A DNA stretch of 36,980 nt from an uncultured Oscillospiraceae bacterium (GCA_910578735.1 CAJTSQ010000023.1:1-36980), one strand, 5' to 3'; counted from the first letter of the stretch, positions 7,603-14,777 are shown. Translations and numbers: made by a program. Notes: generated by a model from the sequence alone, not told the origin.

Positions 7603-7654
7603 TACGGTCAAATGGCCGTAATATGATTATATACGGCTATTTGGTCGTTGCCAA
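7603..7654 (-). promoter_or_regulatory. Promoter of the 83-aa gene with two operator-like sites (module 1)
   Basis: On the minus strand TTGGCA (7654-7649) and TATAAT (7631-7626) are 17 bp apart. Two related sites overlap it: TACGGTCAAATGGCCGTA at 7603-7620, around the start site, and TACGGCTATTTGGTCGTT at 7632-7649, filling the spacer. The second, inverted, matches the first at 14 of 18 positions; their centres are 29 bp apart. A dimeric XRE protein is the obvious ligand. The arrangement matches that at 10988-11036, but the sequence differs. A plus-strand TATAAT at 7598-7603 may serve the XRE gene, with a weak -35. Confidence 0.65.
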
Positions 7655-7669
7655 GAGGGAGCTTTGAAA

Positions 7670-7879
7670 ATGTCTGCATTTTCAGAAAGATTGTTGGAGC
7701 TGAGGCAGAGCCGCGGTTTATCCCAAAAAGGAGTTGCGCAGGAAATTGGCGTAGATGTTCGAGCTTACCAGCGTTATGAATACGGTGAACGAGAGCCGCA
7801 GATATCTATCTTTTTTCGTATTGCTGATTTCTATGGTGTAGGTCTGGAATATCTGTCTGGAAGAACGGACACGCCCTAG
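7670..7879 (+). CDS. XRE-family regulator, 69 aa, module 1
   Basis: A single helix-turn-helix domain. FSERLLELRQSRGLSQKGVAQEIGVDVRAYQRYEYG covers the motif (turn about 19-40). The C-terminus is FYGVGLEYLSGRTDTP. It is about half identical to the XRE protein at 11052, has the same length, and shares the GRTD.P ending. ATG 7670 follows GAGGGAG at 7655-7661. It is divergent from the 83-aa gene and probably binds the sites at 7603-7649. The stop codon TAG lies within a 75-bp block (7873-7947) identical to 11255-11329, so both XRE genes end inside the repeat element. Confidence 0.85.
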   Translation: MSAFSERLLELRQSRGLSQKGVAQEIGVDVRAYQRYEYGEREPQISIFFRIADFYGVGLEYLSGRTDTP

Positions 7880-7888
7880 AGGGCACCC

Positions 7889-8076
7889 AAAGCCTCCTTT
7901 TGAAAGGAGGTGCCCCAGTGCGCACACTGGGGCGGAGGATTGTGTTTCGCGAAGCGAAACATATGCAATAAACTAAGTTGGCACAGTACTTGTTTACTTC
8001 GTACATTCCGCCTGCGGCGAAATACAATCCTCAGTCACGGCTTCGCCGTGCCAGCTCCTTTGCCAAAGGAGCCTTT
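7889..8076. repeat. Structured inverted-repeat element (MITE-like), copy 1
   Basis: A 188-bp non-coding element. Its ends are imperfect inverted repeats: the left begins AAAGCCTCCTTTTGAAAGG, and the right, inverted, begins AAAGGCTCCTTTGGCAAAGG. Further in, GGAGGATTGT on the left is matched by ACAATCCTC on the right. Each side holds hairpins: 7911-7933, GTTTCGC/GCGAAAC at 7944-7960, and CACGGC/GCCGTG at 8036-8050. Homology to the copy at 11271-11455 extends left to 7873 and right over GGGGACGA. No transposase gene is present. It lies between the XRE gene and the ABC-F gene, and an open frame running through it is not a real extension of the ABC-F protein. Confidence 0.75.
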
Positions 8077-8122
8077 TCCCTGCAGGGGACGAAAGATTTT
8101 AACACAAGCGAGGACCCAAATC

Positions 8123-10066
8123 ATGATTGATATATCGGTATCCGGCCTTGTGAAGGAGTTCGAGGTCGGCAAAAAAATACTGGACGGGCTGACCTTCCAG
8201 GTGGACGCCGGGGAGCGGGTGGGCCTGCTGGGACCCAACGGGTGCGGCAAAACCACTTTTCTGCGCATTCTCACCGGGGAGGTCCACCCCGACGAGGGGG
8301 ACATTGTGGTGGCCCCCAACAAGCGGATGGGACTGATCTCCCAGATTCCCGTCTACCCAGCGGGCTACACTGTGGAGGACGTGCTGGACACCGCCTTCGC
8401 CCCCCTTCGGGAGATGGAGGAGGAGATGACCGCCCTGTCTCAGCGGATGGCAGAGGGGGAAAGTGATTCCACTTTACTGTCCCGCTATGACAAGCTGTCC
8501 GCCGCTTTCCAGGCCGGAGGAGGCTACGAGACGGACACCAGCAAGAATAAGGTGTGCAATGGCCTGTCCATTCCCCGGGACATGCGGGAGCGGCCCTTCG
8601 ACATGCTGTCTGGCGGGGAGAAGACTCGGGTGAACCTGGCCCGGCTCATCCTGGAGGACACCGACATCCTGCTCCTGGATGAGCCCACCAACCATCTGGA
8701 CCTGCGGGCCACCGAATGGCTGGAGGAGTATCTGGAAAAATTCAAGGGCACCGTCCTGGCCGTCTCCCACGACCGCTACTTCCTGGACAAGGTGGTCCGC
8801 CGGGTGGTGGAAATTCAGGAGGGCAAGGCAGAGTTTTACAGCGGAAATTACAGCTTTTACGCCGTGGAGAAGGAGCGGCGGTATGAGGAAAAGCTGCGGC
8901 AGTATGAAAAGGAGCAGGCCAAGATCCAGCAGCTGGAGAAGGCGGCGGAGCAGCTGCGTATCTGGGCCTACTCGGGCAACGACAAAATTTTCAAGCGGGC
9001 CCAGTCCATGGAGAAGCGCATTGAGCGCATCCGCCAGACGGACAAGCCCAAAAAGGACCGGAAGATGGCGGTCCGCTTTGGAGAACGGGAGTTCCGGGGG
9101 GACGAGGTGCTGTCCATCAAGAGCCTGGAGAAGTCCTTCGGGGAACGAACCCTGTTTGTCGGAGTCAATCTGGAGGTGGAGGGAGGCGAGCGCATCGCCC
9201 TGCTGGGAGACAACGGCACAGGAAAGTCCACCCTCATCAAAATCATCATGGGGGAGGAGGAGCCGGACAGCGGAAAGCTTAGAAGGGGGCCCACTGTAAA
9301 GGTAGGCTACCTGCCGCAGATCATCCACTTCGACCACCCGGAGCGCACCCTGGTAGACACCATGCTCTATGACCTGGACTGCACCGCTCAGACCGCCCGG
9401 AACCGGCTGGCCTCCTTCAAATTCCGGGGGGAGGACGTGTTCAAGCCGGTGTCCGCCCTGTCCGGCGGGGAACAGTCCCGGCTGCGGCTGTGCATGCTCA
9501 TGGACAGCAAAATCAACCTCCTTATCCTGGACGAGCCCACCAACCACCTGGACATCCAGAGCCGGGAGTGGATCGAGGAAGCGGTGGAGGACTATGAGGG
9601 CAACCTGCTCTTTGTCTCCCACGACCGCTACTTTATCGACCGCTTTGCCACCCGCATCTGGATGCTGGAGGACGGTAAAATTACCGACTTTAAGGGCACC
9701 TATCAGGAGTATCTGTCCGCCAAAGAGCGGAGAAAGCTGGCGGCAGGGGATGCCGCCCTCGGCGGCCCGTCCTCGAAAGGAAAACCTGTGGGGCGCGACG
9801 ACCCCGGCGCGCCATCCCTGGAGAAAAAGCCCAAGCGCCCCGGCGGCACCAAAAACCTGGAGAAGGAGGTCAACGCCGCCGAGCGGGCGGTGGCCGCCGC
9901 CGAGGAGAGGATGTATGACCTGGAACAGGAGATAGAAATGGCCTCCGCCGACTACTTGAAGCTTCAGGAGCTCTATCAGCAGCGGGAGGCCCTAGAGGAC
10001 GAGCTGGCCCATCTGTACGCGGTATGGGAACGGTTGGCAGCGGACCTAGAGGAGGCACGGGGATGA
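8123..10066 (+). CDS. ABC-F family ATPase (Uup-like)
   Basis: A 647-aa soluble protein with two ABC domains and no membrane segment. Domain 1 has GPNGCGKTT (about 36-44), LSGGEK (about 162) and LLLDEPTNHLD (about 183). Domain 2 has GDNGTGKST (about 362), LSGGEQ (about 446) and LILDEPTNHLD (about 467). The linker between them holds the charged ERRYEEKLRQYEKEQAKIQ helix typical of ABC-F. A C-terminal coiled coil (about 575-647) matches Uup-type proteins. ABC-F proteins act on the ribosome as translation factors or give antibiotic protection. ATG 8123 with AGGA upstream is the true start; upstream in-frame sequence is the repeat element. The region before the coiled coil (DAALGGPSSKGKP) is encoded by the dispersed GC repeat (9752-9768), an in-frame insertion. 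The stop overlaps the next start (ATGA). Confidence 0.93.
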   Translation: MIDISVSGLVKEFEVGKKILDGLTFQVDAGERVGLLGPNGCGKTTFLRILTGEVHPDEGDIVVAPNKRMGLISQIPVYPAGYTVEDVLDTAFAPLREMEEEMTALSQRMAEGESDSTLLSRYDKLSAAFQAGGGYETDTSKNKVCNGLSIPRDMRERPFDMLSGGEKTRVNLARLILEDTDILLLDEPTNHLDLRATEWLEEYLEKFKGTVLAVSHDRYFLDKVVRRVVEIQEGKAEFYSGNYSFYAVEKERRYEEKLRQYEKEQAKIQQLEKAAEQLRIWAYSGNDKIFKRAQSMEKRIERIRQTDKPKKDRKMAVRFGEREFRGDEVLSIKSLEKSFGERTLFVGVNLEVEGGERIALLGDNGTGKSTLIKIIMGEEEPDSGKLRRGPTVKVGYLPQIIHFDHPERTLVDTMLYDLDCTAQTARNRLASFKFRGEDVFKPVSALSGGEQSRLRLCMLMDSKINLLILDEPTNHLDIQSREWIEEAVEDYEGNLLFVSHDRYFIDRFATRIWMLEDGKITDFKGTYQEYLSAKERRKLAAGDAALGGPSSKGKPVGRDDPGAPSLEKKPKRPGGTKNLEKEVNAAERAVAAAEERMYDLEQEIEMASADYLKLQELYQQREALEDELAHLYAVWERLAADLEEARG

Positions 10067-10710
10067 TTCAAAAGAGAGAGAAGAAGCCCAAAATAGAGGT
10101 AGCCAGCTACAAGGGAAAGCGGATGCCCCTGGTTTTGAAGGTGTTTTTAACCCTGATACTGGCGGGAGTGCTGGTTTTTGGCGCCCTGCTGGGCCAGGTA
10201 CTGTCCGGCGCCCATGACGACGTGAACGGCGACCCCCAGGTGATGATTATTCTGGGCTGTCAGCTCCACGACTGGGGGCCGTCGGTGATGCTCCAGGACC
10301 GGCTGGACAAGGCGCTGGACTATCTGGCGGACCATCCGGACATGACGGTGGTAGTTGCCGGCGGCCAGGGCTCCAACGAGCCAACTACTGAGGCCCAGGG
10401 AATGGCAGACTACTTGGCGGACCACGGCTTTTCCCGGGAAAACATCATTTTAGAGGACCAGTCCCACAACACGCATCAAAATTTGACTTACGCCGCCCAG
10501 TGCCTGGAGGAGACGGGCATAGATGTGAAAGAGGGGGTCATTATTGTCTCTAACGGCTTCCACCTCACTCGAGCCAAAATGCTGGCCGGGCGGGCGGGGT
10601 ATGAGAACGTGTCCGTCCTGGCCGCCCCCTCCAGCCACACTCCCACCCGGCTGAAAATGTACATCCGGGAGCCCCTGGCTCTGGTAAAATCCTTTGTGTT
10701 CGACCGGTGA
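10063..10710 (+). CDS. YdcF/SanA-like DUF218 membrane-anchored protein
   Basis: A 215-aa protein with a basic N-terminus, one membrane helix (about 22-45) and a DUF218 domain outside the membrane. Domain motifs are MIILGCQLHDWGPSVMLQDRL, VVAGGQGSNEPTTEAQGM with its acidic residue, ILEDQSHNTHQNL, and VSNGFHLTRAKMLAGRAG. The family is linked to envelope integrity and vancomycin tolerance in SanA-type members; the reaction is not settled. ATG 10063 overlaps the ABC-F stop by 4 bp, so the two genes are co-translated. It converges with the 83-aa gene at 10711, with no gap between them. Confidence 0.88.
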   Translation: MIQKREKKPKIEVASYKGKRMPLVLKVFLTLILAGVLVFGALLGQVLSGAHDDVNGDPQVMIILGCQLHDWGPSVMLQDRLDKALDYLADHPDMTVVVAGGQGSNEPTTEAQGMADYLADHGFSRENIILEDQSHNTHQNLTYAAQCLEETGIDVKEGVIIVSNGFHLTRAKMLAGRAGYENVSVLAAPSSHTPTRLKMYIREPLALVKSFVFDR

Positions 10711-10962
10711 TTACAGCCGGTTCAGGTCCATCCCAATGGCCAGGCCCGCCCGAAACAGGCTGCGCTGACCCAGCCAGAAGATCGTGGACAGGCCGTCTTT
10801 TACCTGGCGGACCTGGTCACTGTACCCCTCGGCGGTCAGCTCCTCTATGGCGCGGCACACCATGTCTTCAGCTTTTTGCCGCTCATCTTCGTCCTCTGTC
10901 AGGTAGGTGTCACAGCGGTGATTTACGGCATAGTCATAGAGAGCTTCAAATAAGGATTCCAT
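10711..10962 (-). CDS. 83-aa protein of unknown function, copy 2 of the module
   Basis: Paralogue of 7316-7567: it starts MESLFEALYDYAVNHRC and ends LGQRSLFRAGLAIGMDLNRL. The middle is more acidic (TEDEDERQKAEDMV). It is soluble, likely helical, with no membrane or signal segment. ATG 10962 is preceded by a strong GGGAGG (10975-10970), which fixes the start and supports the same start in copy 1. Its promoter at 11008-11036 is a perfect sigma-A consensus, so it should be strongly expressed unless repressed. The divergent XRE gene at 11052 is its likely regulator. Function is unknown; an antitoxin-toxin or phage-defence role was considered but nothing in the sequence shows it. Confidence 0.75.
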   Translation of the reverse strand: MESLFEALYDYAVNHRCDTYLTEDEDERQKAEDMVCRAIEELTAEGYSDQVRQVKDGLSTIFWLGQRSLFRAGLAIGMDLNRL

Positions 10963-10987
10963 AGAATTACCTCCCAAATTTTATTGC

Positions 10988-11036
10988 GTGAAAATTAACG
11001 TAGTGCTATTATAGCATGTGAAAATTAACGTGTCAA
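10988..11036 (-). promoter_or_regulatory. Consensus promoter with two identical 14-bp operator repeats (module 2)
   Basis: On the minus strand TTGACA (11036-11031) and TATAAT (11013-11008), 17 bp apart, drive the 83-aa gene. GTGAAAATTAACGT occurs twice as an exact direct repeat, at 10988-11001 (around the start site) and 11018-11031 (in the spacer), 30 bp or about three DNA turns apart. Binding at both would block RNA polymerase. Placement equals that of module 1 though the sequence is different. Confidence 0.75.
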
Positions 11037-11051
11037 GCGGATGGTGTAAAT

Positions 11052-11261
11052 ATGTCAATTTTTTCTGAGCGGTTGCGTGAGCTACGTAAAAATAAAAAAA
11101 TATCCCAGATTGCTCTTGCGAAAGAAGTGGGTGTTTCTTCCCGCGTTTATCAGGATTACGAATACGGTAAACGGGAAGCACAGATGACTACATTGATTAG
11201 AATAGCCGACTTTTTTGATGTAAGCCTAGATTACTTGACAGGGCGGACGGATGAGCCCTAG
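11052..11261 (+). CDS. XRE-family regulator, 69 aa, module 2
   Basis: A single-domain DNA-binding protein. FSERLRELRKNKKISQIALAKEVGVSSRVYQDYEYG spans the helix-turn-helix, and the end is FFDVSLDYLTGRTDEP. It has the same length and layout as the XRE at 7670. Differences cluster in the recognition helix (SSRVYQD against DVRAYQR), in line with the different operator sequences of the two modules. The ribosome site before ATG 11052 is weak (GGATGG). Surrounding DNA is more AT-rich than the neighbours, a sign of transfer. The stop codon lies inside the block shared with module 1. Confidence 0.85.
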   Translation: MSIFSERLRELRKNKKISQIALAKEVGVSSRVYQDYEYGKREAQMTTLIRIADFFDVSLDYLTGRTDEP

Positions 11262-11270
11262 AGGGCACCC

Positions 11271-11455
11271 AAAGCCTCCTTTTGAAAGGAGGTGCCCCAG
11301 TGCGCACACTGGGGCGGAGGATTGTGTTTTGCGCAGCAAAACATACGAAGTAAACCAGATTTGCAGAAATCATGTTTGCTTCGCACATTCCGGCTTCGCC
11401 GGAATACAATCCTCAGTCAGCCTGCGGCTGACAGCTCCTTTCAAAAGGAGCCTTT
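11271..11455. repeat. Structured inverted-repeat element (MITE-like), copy 2
   Basis: A 185-bp copy of the element at 7889-8076. Bases 11255-11329 are identical to 7873-7947, while the centre is diverged. Hairpins are kept with changed sequence: GTTTTGC/GCAAAAC at 11326-11342, TTCCGGC/GCCGGAA near 11389-11405, and GTCAGCC/GGCTGAC at 11416-11432. Ends are inverted repeats as in copy 1. It lies just upstream of prfA and could affect its leader. Confidence 0.75.
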
Positions 11456-11501
11456 GGTCCGCTGCGGCGGGGACGAGAGAGTTTGACAAGGAGGTTCGCC
11501 T

Positions 11502-12560
11502 ATGCTGGATAAGCTGAATGCTATCGAGGCGAAATACAGTCAGATCGAGGCCCGGCTGGGGGCGTCGGAGACCTATGCCGACCCCGATCTGGTGGCAAAA
11601 CTGAACAAGGAGCAGGCGGAGCTCCAGCCCCTGGTGGATGCCTTCCGGGCCTACCGGCGCACTCTGGATGCCAAGGCCCAGGCGGAGGAGATGATGTCCG
11701 ACCCGGAGCTGAAGGAGCTGGCCCAGGAGGAGTATCAGGCGGCGCTGGACAACCTGCCCCGGCTGGAGCGTGACCTGCAAATTCTGCTCCTCCCCAAGGA
11801 CCCCAACGACGGCAAGAATGTCATTGTAGAAATTCGCGCCGGAGTGGGCGGGGAGGAGGCGGCCCTGTTCGCCCACTCCCTGTTTCGGATGTATTCCATG
11901 TATGCTGAGTTCAAGCGGTGGCACATCGAGGTGGACTCAGCCAGCGAGACTGAGCTGGGCGGTGTAAAGGAAATTGTCTTTACAGTTGAGGGGGACGGCG
12001 CCTGGTCCCGGTTCAAGTTCGAGAGCGGCGTCCACCGAGTCCAGCGGGTGCCGGAGACCGAGTCGGGCGGGCGGGTCCACACCTCCACGGTGACGGTGGC
12101 CGTCCTGCCCGAGATGGAGACGGCGGATGTTCAGATTAACCCTGCCGACATTGAGATGCAGGTGTTCCGTTCCTCCGGGGCGGGGGGCCAGCACGTGAAC
12201 AAGACCTCCTCCGCTGTCCGGCTTATCCACAGGCCCACCGGCACGGTGGTGGAGTGCCAGCAGGAGCGCAGCCAGTTCCAGAACCGGGATAAGGCCATGC
12301 GGCTGCTGGCCTCTCGGCTGTATGAGGCGGAGCAGGAGAAGATTTCCAGCGAGTACACCCAGCAGCGCCGCAGCCAGGTGGGCTCCGGCATGCGCAACGA
12401 GCGCATCCGGACCTACAATTTTCCCCAAGGAAGGGTCACCGACCACCGTATCGGCTTGACGCTGTACAAAATTGACCAGGTGATGGACGGGGCGCTGGAC
12501 GAGATTATTGACGCCCTGGCTGCCGACTATCAGGCGGAGCTGTTGAAGGAACAGGGGTAA
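11502..12560 (+). CDS. prfA: Peptide chain release factor 1
   Basis: A 352-aa class I release factor that ends translation at UAA and UAG. The GGQ motif (228-230) in FRSSGAGGQHVNKTSSAVRL contacts the peptidyl-tRNA ester. The codon-reading loop shows RVPETESGGRVHTS, which holds the P-x-T of RF1 rather than the SPF of RF2. The N-terminal helical domain (MLDKLNAIEAKYSQIEARL) and C-terminal VTDHRIGLTLY are normal, as is the length. ATG 11502 follows AAGGAGG. hemK/prmC, a frequent neighbour, is not next to it. The gene starts 46 bp after repeat element copy 2. Confidence 0.97.
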   Translation: MLDKLNAIEAKYSQIEARLGASETYADPDLVAKLNKEQAELQPLVDAFRAYRRTLDAKAQAEEMMSDPELKELAQEEYQAALDNLPRLERDLQILLLPKDPNDGKNVIVEIRAGVGGEEAALFAHSLFRMYSMYAEFKRWHIEVDSASETELGGVKEIVFTVEGDGAWSRFKFESGVHRVQRVPETESGGRVHTSTVTVAVLPEMETADVQINPADIEMQVFRSSGAGGQHVNKTSSAVRLIHRPTGTVVECQQERSQFQNRDKAMRLLASRLYEAEQEKISSEYTQQRRSQVGSGMRNERIRTYNFPQGRVTDHRIGLTLYKIDQVMDGALDEIIDALAADYQAELLKEQG

Positions 12561-12610
12561 AACTCCCTGCGAAATTTTTAAAATAACAGGAGCAAAAGGA
12601 GAACATTAAC

Positions 12611-12868
12611 ATGGAAATGTATATTCACTATAAATCCCTCCCTGAGAGGAAGACCCTGACCGACGTGGTGGGGGAGCTGAATGAGGTGCTGGAGGACGTG
12701 GGGGCCGTGTGCGGCGGCGAGGCCGGGCGCATCGACCTGGAACTGGAGGATGAGCGGGTCAATCCCAAGCACGCCCAGGTGGCGGTGAAGGCCTACCTCC
12801 AGCGGGCGGAATTTCCCCGGGATACCACCGTGGAGATTGGCGGCATGGAGATTGGCGTCTACGAGTAG
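12611..12868 (+). CDS. 85-aa conserved-looking protein, unknown function
   Basis: A small acidic protein (MEMYIHYKSLPERKTLTDVV at the start, VEIGGMEIGVYE at the end) with no recognised motif, membrane segment or signal. AAAGGAG (12596-12602) precedes ATG 12611 by a good distance. Codon use with strong third-position GC matches its neighbours, which supports a real gene. It lies 50 bp after prfA in the same direction and may be co-transcribed. The pattern suggests a short alpha/beta fold. Confidence 0.65.
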   Translation: MEMYIHYKSLPERKTLTDVVGELNEVLEDVGAVCGGEAGRIDLELEDERVNPKHAQVAVKAYLQRAEFPRDTTVEIGGMEIGVYE

Positions 12869-12911
12869 GGCCGCACGTTGTGTACCCGCTGACGGGTATA
12901 TCCAAATACCA

Positions 12912-12934
12912 GGGGGCGGACACTGTCCGCCCCC
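12912..12934. repeat. Intergenic GC-rich hairpin
   Basis: GGGGGCGGAC (12912-12921) pairs perfectly with GTCCGCCCCC (12925-12934) across ACT. It is followed by CTACA, as in the repeat at 16190-16215. It has no T-tract and sits 7 nt before the ribosome site of the HAD gene. Nearby CCGCTGACGGGTAT (about 12887-12900) also resembles a stretch at 16172-16185, so this is a member of the same intergenic repeat class. Confidence 0.55.
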
Positions 12935-12953
12935 TACAGAGGGAGTCCTTTCT

Positions 12954-13607
12954 ATGTATCAAAATGTTATCTTCGATCTGGACGGCACCCTCCTGAACAC
13001 CCTGGAGGACCTGGCCGACGCCACCAACTGGGTGTGCGCCCGGCGCGGCTGGCCCGCCCACCGGCTGGAGGAGTATAAAAACTTTGTGGGCAACGGCGCG
13101 CCCAAGCTGCTGGAGCGGGTGGTTCCCGGGCAGGTGGAGCTCACCGATGCCCTGCGCTGTCAGCTGCTGGAGGAGTTTACCCGGCGCTACAACGACCATA
13201 AATCGGACAAGACCACCGCGTACCCCGGAATGCCCGAGGCGGTGGCCCGGCTGAAGGAGGCCGGAGTCAAGCTGGCCGTCCTGTCCAACAAGCCCCACGA
13301 GGCGGCCCGGCCAGTGGTGGAGCGGTACTACCCCGGCCTGTTTTACAAAATTCAGGGGGCGCTGCCCGGTGTGCCCGTCAAGCCCGATCCCACGCTGCTC
13401 CATAAGCTGATGGAGGAGATGGGGGCGTGCCAAAAAGATACCCTCTTTGCGGGGGACAGCAATGTGGACATCCGCACCGCAAAAAACGGTGGGCTCACCA
13501 GCTGCGGGGTGCTGTGGGGGTTCCGCACCCGGGCCGAGCTGGAGGCCGAGGGGGCGGACTTCGTGGTCGATACCGCCCAGGCTTTGGTGGAGTTGATACT
13601 GTCATGA
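12954..13607 (+). CDS. HAD-superfamily hydrolase, phosphoglycolate phosphatase-like
   Basis: A 217-aa cytoplasmic phosphatase. Motif I is FDLDGTLLNT (nucleophile and acid Asp, residues 8 and 10), motif II is LSNKP, motif III lysine is in PVKPDP, and motif IV is FAGDSNVDIRTAKNGG. A helical cap (about 15-80) fits the Gph/PgmB subclass. The substrate is not certain; 2-phosphoglycolate from DNA repair is common for the family. ATG 12954 follows GGGAG (12941-12945). The frame upstream passes through the hairpin at 12912 and is not coding. Its stop overlaps the next start by 4 bp (ATGA), so it is translationally coupled to the Sua5 gene. Confidence 0.9.
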   Translation: MYQNVIFDLDGTLLNTLEDLADATNWVCARRGWPAHRLEEYKNFVGNGAPKLLERVVPGQVELTDALRCQLLEEFTRRYNDHKSDKTTAYPGMPEAVARLKEAGVKLAVLSNKPHEAARPVVERYYPGLFYKIQGALPGVPVKPDPTLLHKLMEEMGACQKDTLFAGDSNVDIRTAKNGGLTSCGVLWGFRTRAELEAEGADFVVDTAQALVELILS

Positions 13608-14683
13608 AAACGGAGCTGCTCAACCCGAATGACATTGAACGAGCCGCCGGGATTATCCGGTCCGGCGGGCTGGTGGGCATTCCCACCGAGACGGTGTACG
13701 GCCTGGGGGCCAACGGGCTGAATCCTATGGCGGTCCGGAATATTTTTCAGGCCAAGGGCCGGCCCCAGGACAACCCTCTGATCCTCCACATCCCGGACCC
13801 CTCCTGGCTGGAAATCTACTGCCAGGACATCCCGGAGGAGGCCTGGCGGCTGGCCAAGCGATTCTGGCCTGGTCCGCTGACAATGATCCTCAAGTGTAAA
13901 AGGAGGCCGCCGGAGGAGCTGAAAAACAGCCCTGTCTGCTCCCTGACCCATGAGGGCCCCTATATTATTCCCGATGTGGTCACTGCGGGGCTGGACACGG
14001 TGGGGATGAGATGCCCGGCCCATTCCATGTGCCGGGCCATCATCCAGGCGGCAGGGGTGCCGGTGGCCGCCCCCTCGGGGAACACTTCGGGGCGGCCCAG
14101 CCCCACTTCGGCCTGGCATATGCTGGAGGACATGGACGGGAAGATCGATGCCATTCTGGATGGCGGTGACTGCCAGGTGGGGGTGGAGTCCACCATCGTG
14201 GACCTGACCTGCCAGCCCCCCCTGCTCCTGCGCCCCGGCGGCGTTCCCCTGGAGGAGCTGCAGGCGGCCCTGGGGAAGATCGAGCTGGACCCGGCAGTGA
14301 CCCGGCAGCTGGAGAAGGGAGAGAAACCCCGGGCCCCCGGCATGAAGTACCGCCACTACGCCCCCAAGGCCCCGGTGGTGGTGGTGAAGGGCTCGCCGGT
14401 CCGGAGCGCCGAGTACATCCTGGAACACCTGTCCGACCCCCGCTGGGACGGCGTAATCTGTTTTAACGAGTTTGCCAACTGGTACCCAGGGTATCTGGTG
14501 GAGCTCCTGGGCGGGGCGCTGGACACCTGGGAACAGGCACGGCGGCTGTTCCGCGCCCTGCGGGCCATGGACGAGACAGGGGTAAAGCGAATCTGGGCCC
14601 AGTGTCCCGGCGACGCGGGGATGGGGCTGGCCGTCAACAACCGGCTGAACAAGGCGGCGGGCTTCCATATTGTGGAGGTTTGA
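13604..14683 (+). CDS. ywlC: L-threonylcarbamoyladenylate synthase, Sua5/YwlC type
   Basis: A 359-aa enzyme that makes threonylcarbamoyl-AMP from threonine, bicarbonate and ATP for the t6A base of tRNA. The YrdC domain shows GGLVGIPTETVYGLGANG, KGRPQDNPL, FWPGPLTMIL and AAPSGNTSGRPSPT. The linker RAPGMKYRHYAPKAP and a C-terminal Sua5 domain follow, as in YwlC. An unusual insert of about 20 residues (KCKRRPPEELKNSPVCSLTH region, about 87-110) sits between LTMIL and PDVVTAGLDTVG, where other members have a short lysine-rich turn. The start overlaps the HAD stop. Confidence 0.93.
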   Translation: MKTELLNPNDIERAAGIIRSGGLVGIPTETVYGLGANGLNPMAVRNIFQAKGRPQDNPLILHIPDPSWLEIYCQDIPEEAWRLAKRFWPGPLTMILKCKRRPPEELKNSPVCSLTHEGPYIIPDVVTAGLDTVGMRCPAHSMCRAIIQAAGVPVAAPSGNTSGRPSPTSAWHMLEDMDGKIDAILDGGDCQVGVESTIVDLTCQPPLLLRPGGVPLEELQAALGKIELDPAVTRQLEKGEKPRAPGMKYRHYAPKAPVVVVKGSPVRSAEYILEHLSDPRWDGVICFNEFANWYPGYLVELLGGALDTWEQARRLFRALRAMDETGVKRIWAQCPGDAGMGLAVNNRLNKAAGFHIVEV

Positions 14684-14722
14684 CCACTTATCCCGGAAAA
14701 GCGACCGACTGTCTAAAACCTA

Positions 14723-14751
14723 TTGCGCACCGCTCCTCTTTTCGCTATTCT
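14723..14751 (+). promoter_or_regulatory. Probable promoter for the membrane protein gene
   Basis: TTGCGC (14723-14728) and TATTCT (14746-14751) are 17 bp apart, with a start near 14758 and about 20 nt of leader before ATG 14778. Confidence 0.45.
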
Positions 14752-14777
14752 GAAGGCGCAAGAGAGGAGTGGACAGT

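Noticed and set aside
7316..7879. Classical toxin-antitoxin pair for the 83-aa and XRE genes
   Set aside because: The genes are divergent instead of co-transcribed, and neither protein shows a known toxin motif; kept only as an open possibility.
7910..8122. N-terminal extension of about 71 residues on the ABC-F protein
   Set aside because: It is the translated repeat element; similar sequence appears at 11292 before prfA, and ABC-F homology starts at ATG 8123.
12837..12953. 39-residue extension of the HAD phosphatase
   Set aside because: It runs through the end of the preceding gene and an intergenic hairpin; the FDLDGT motif needs only the start at 12954.
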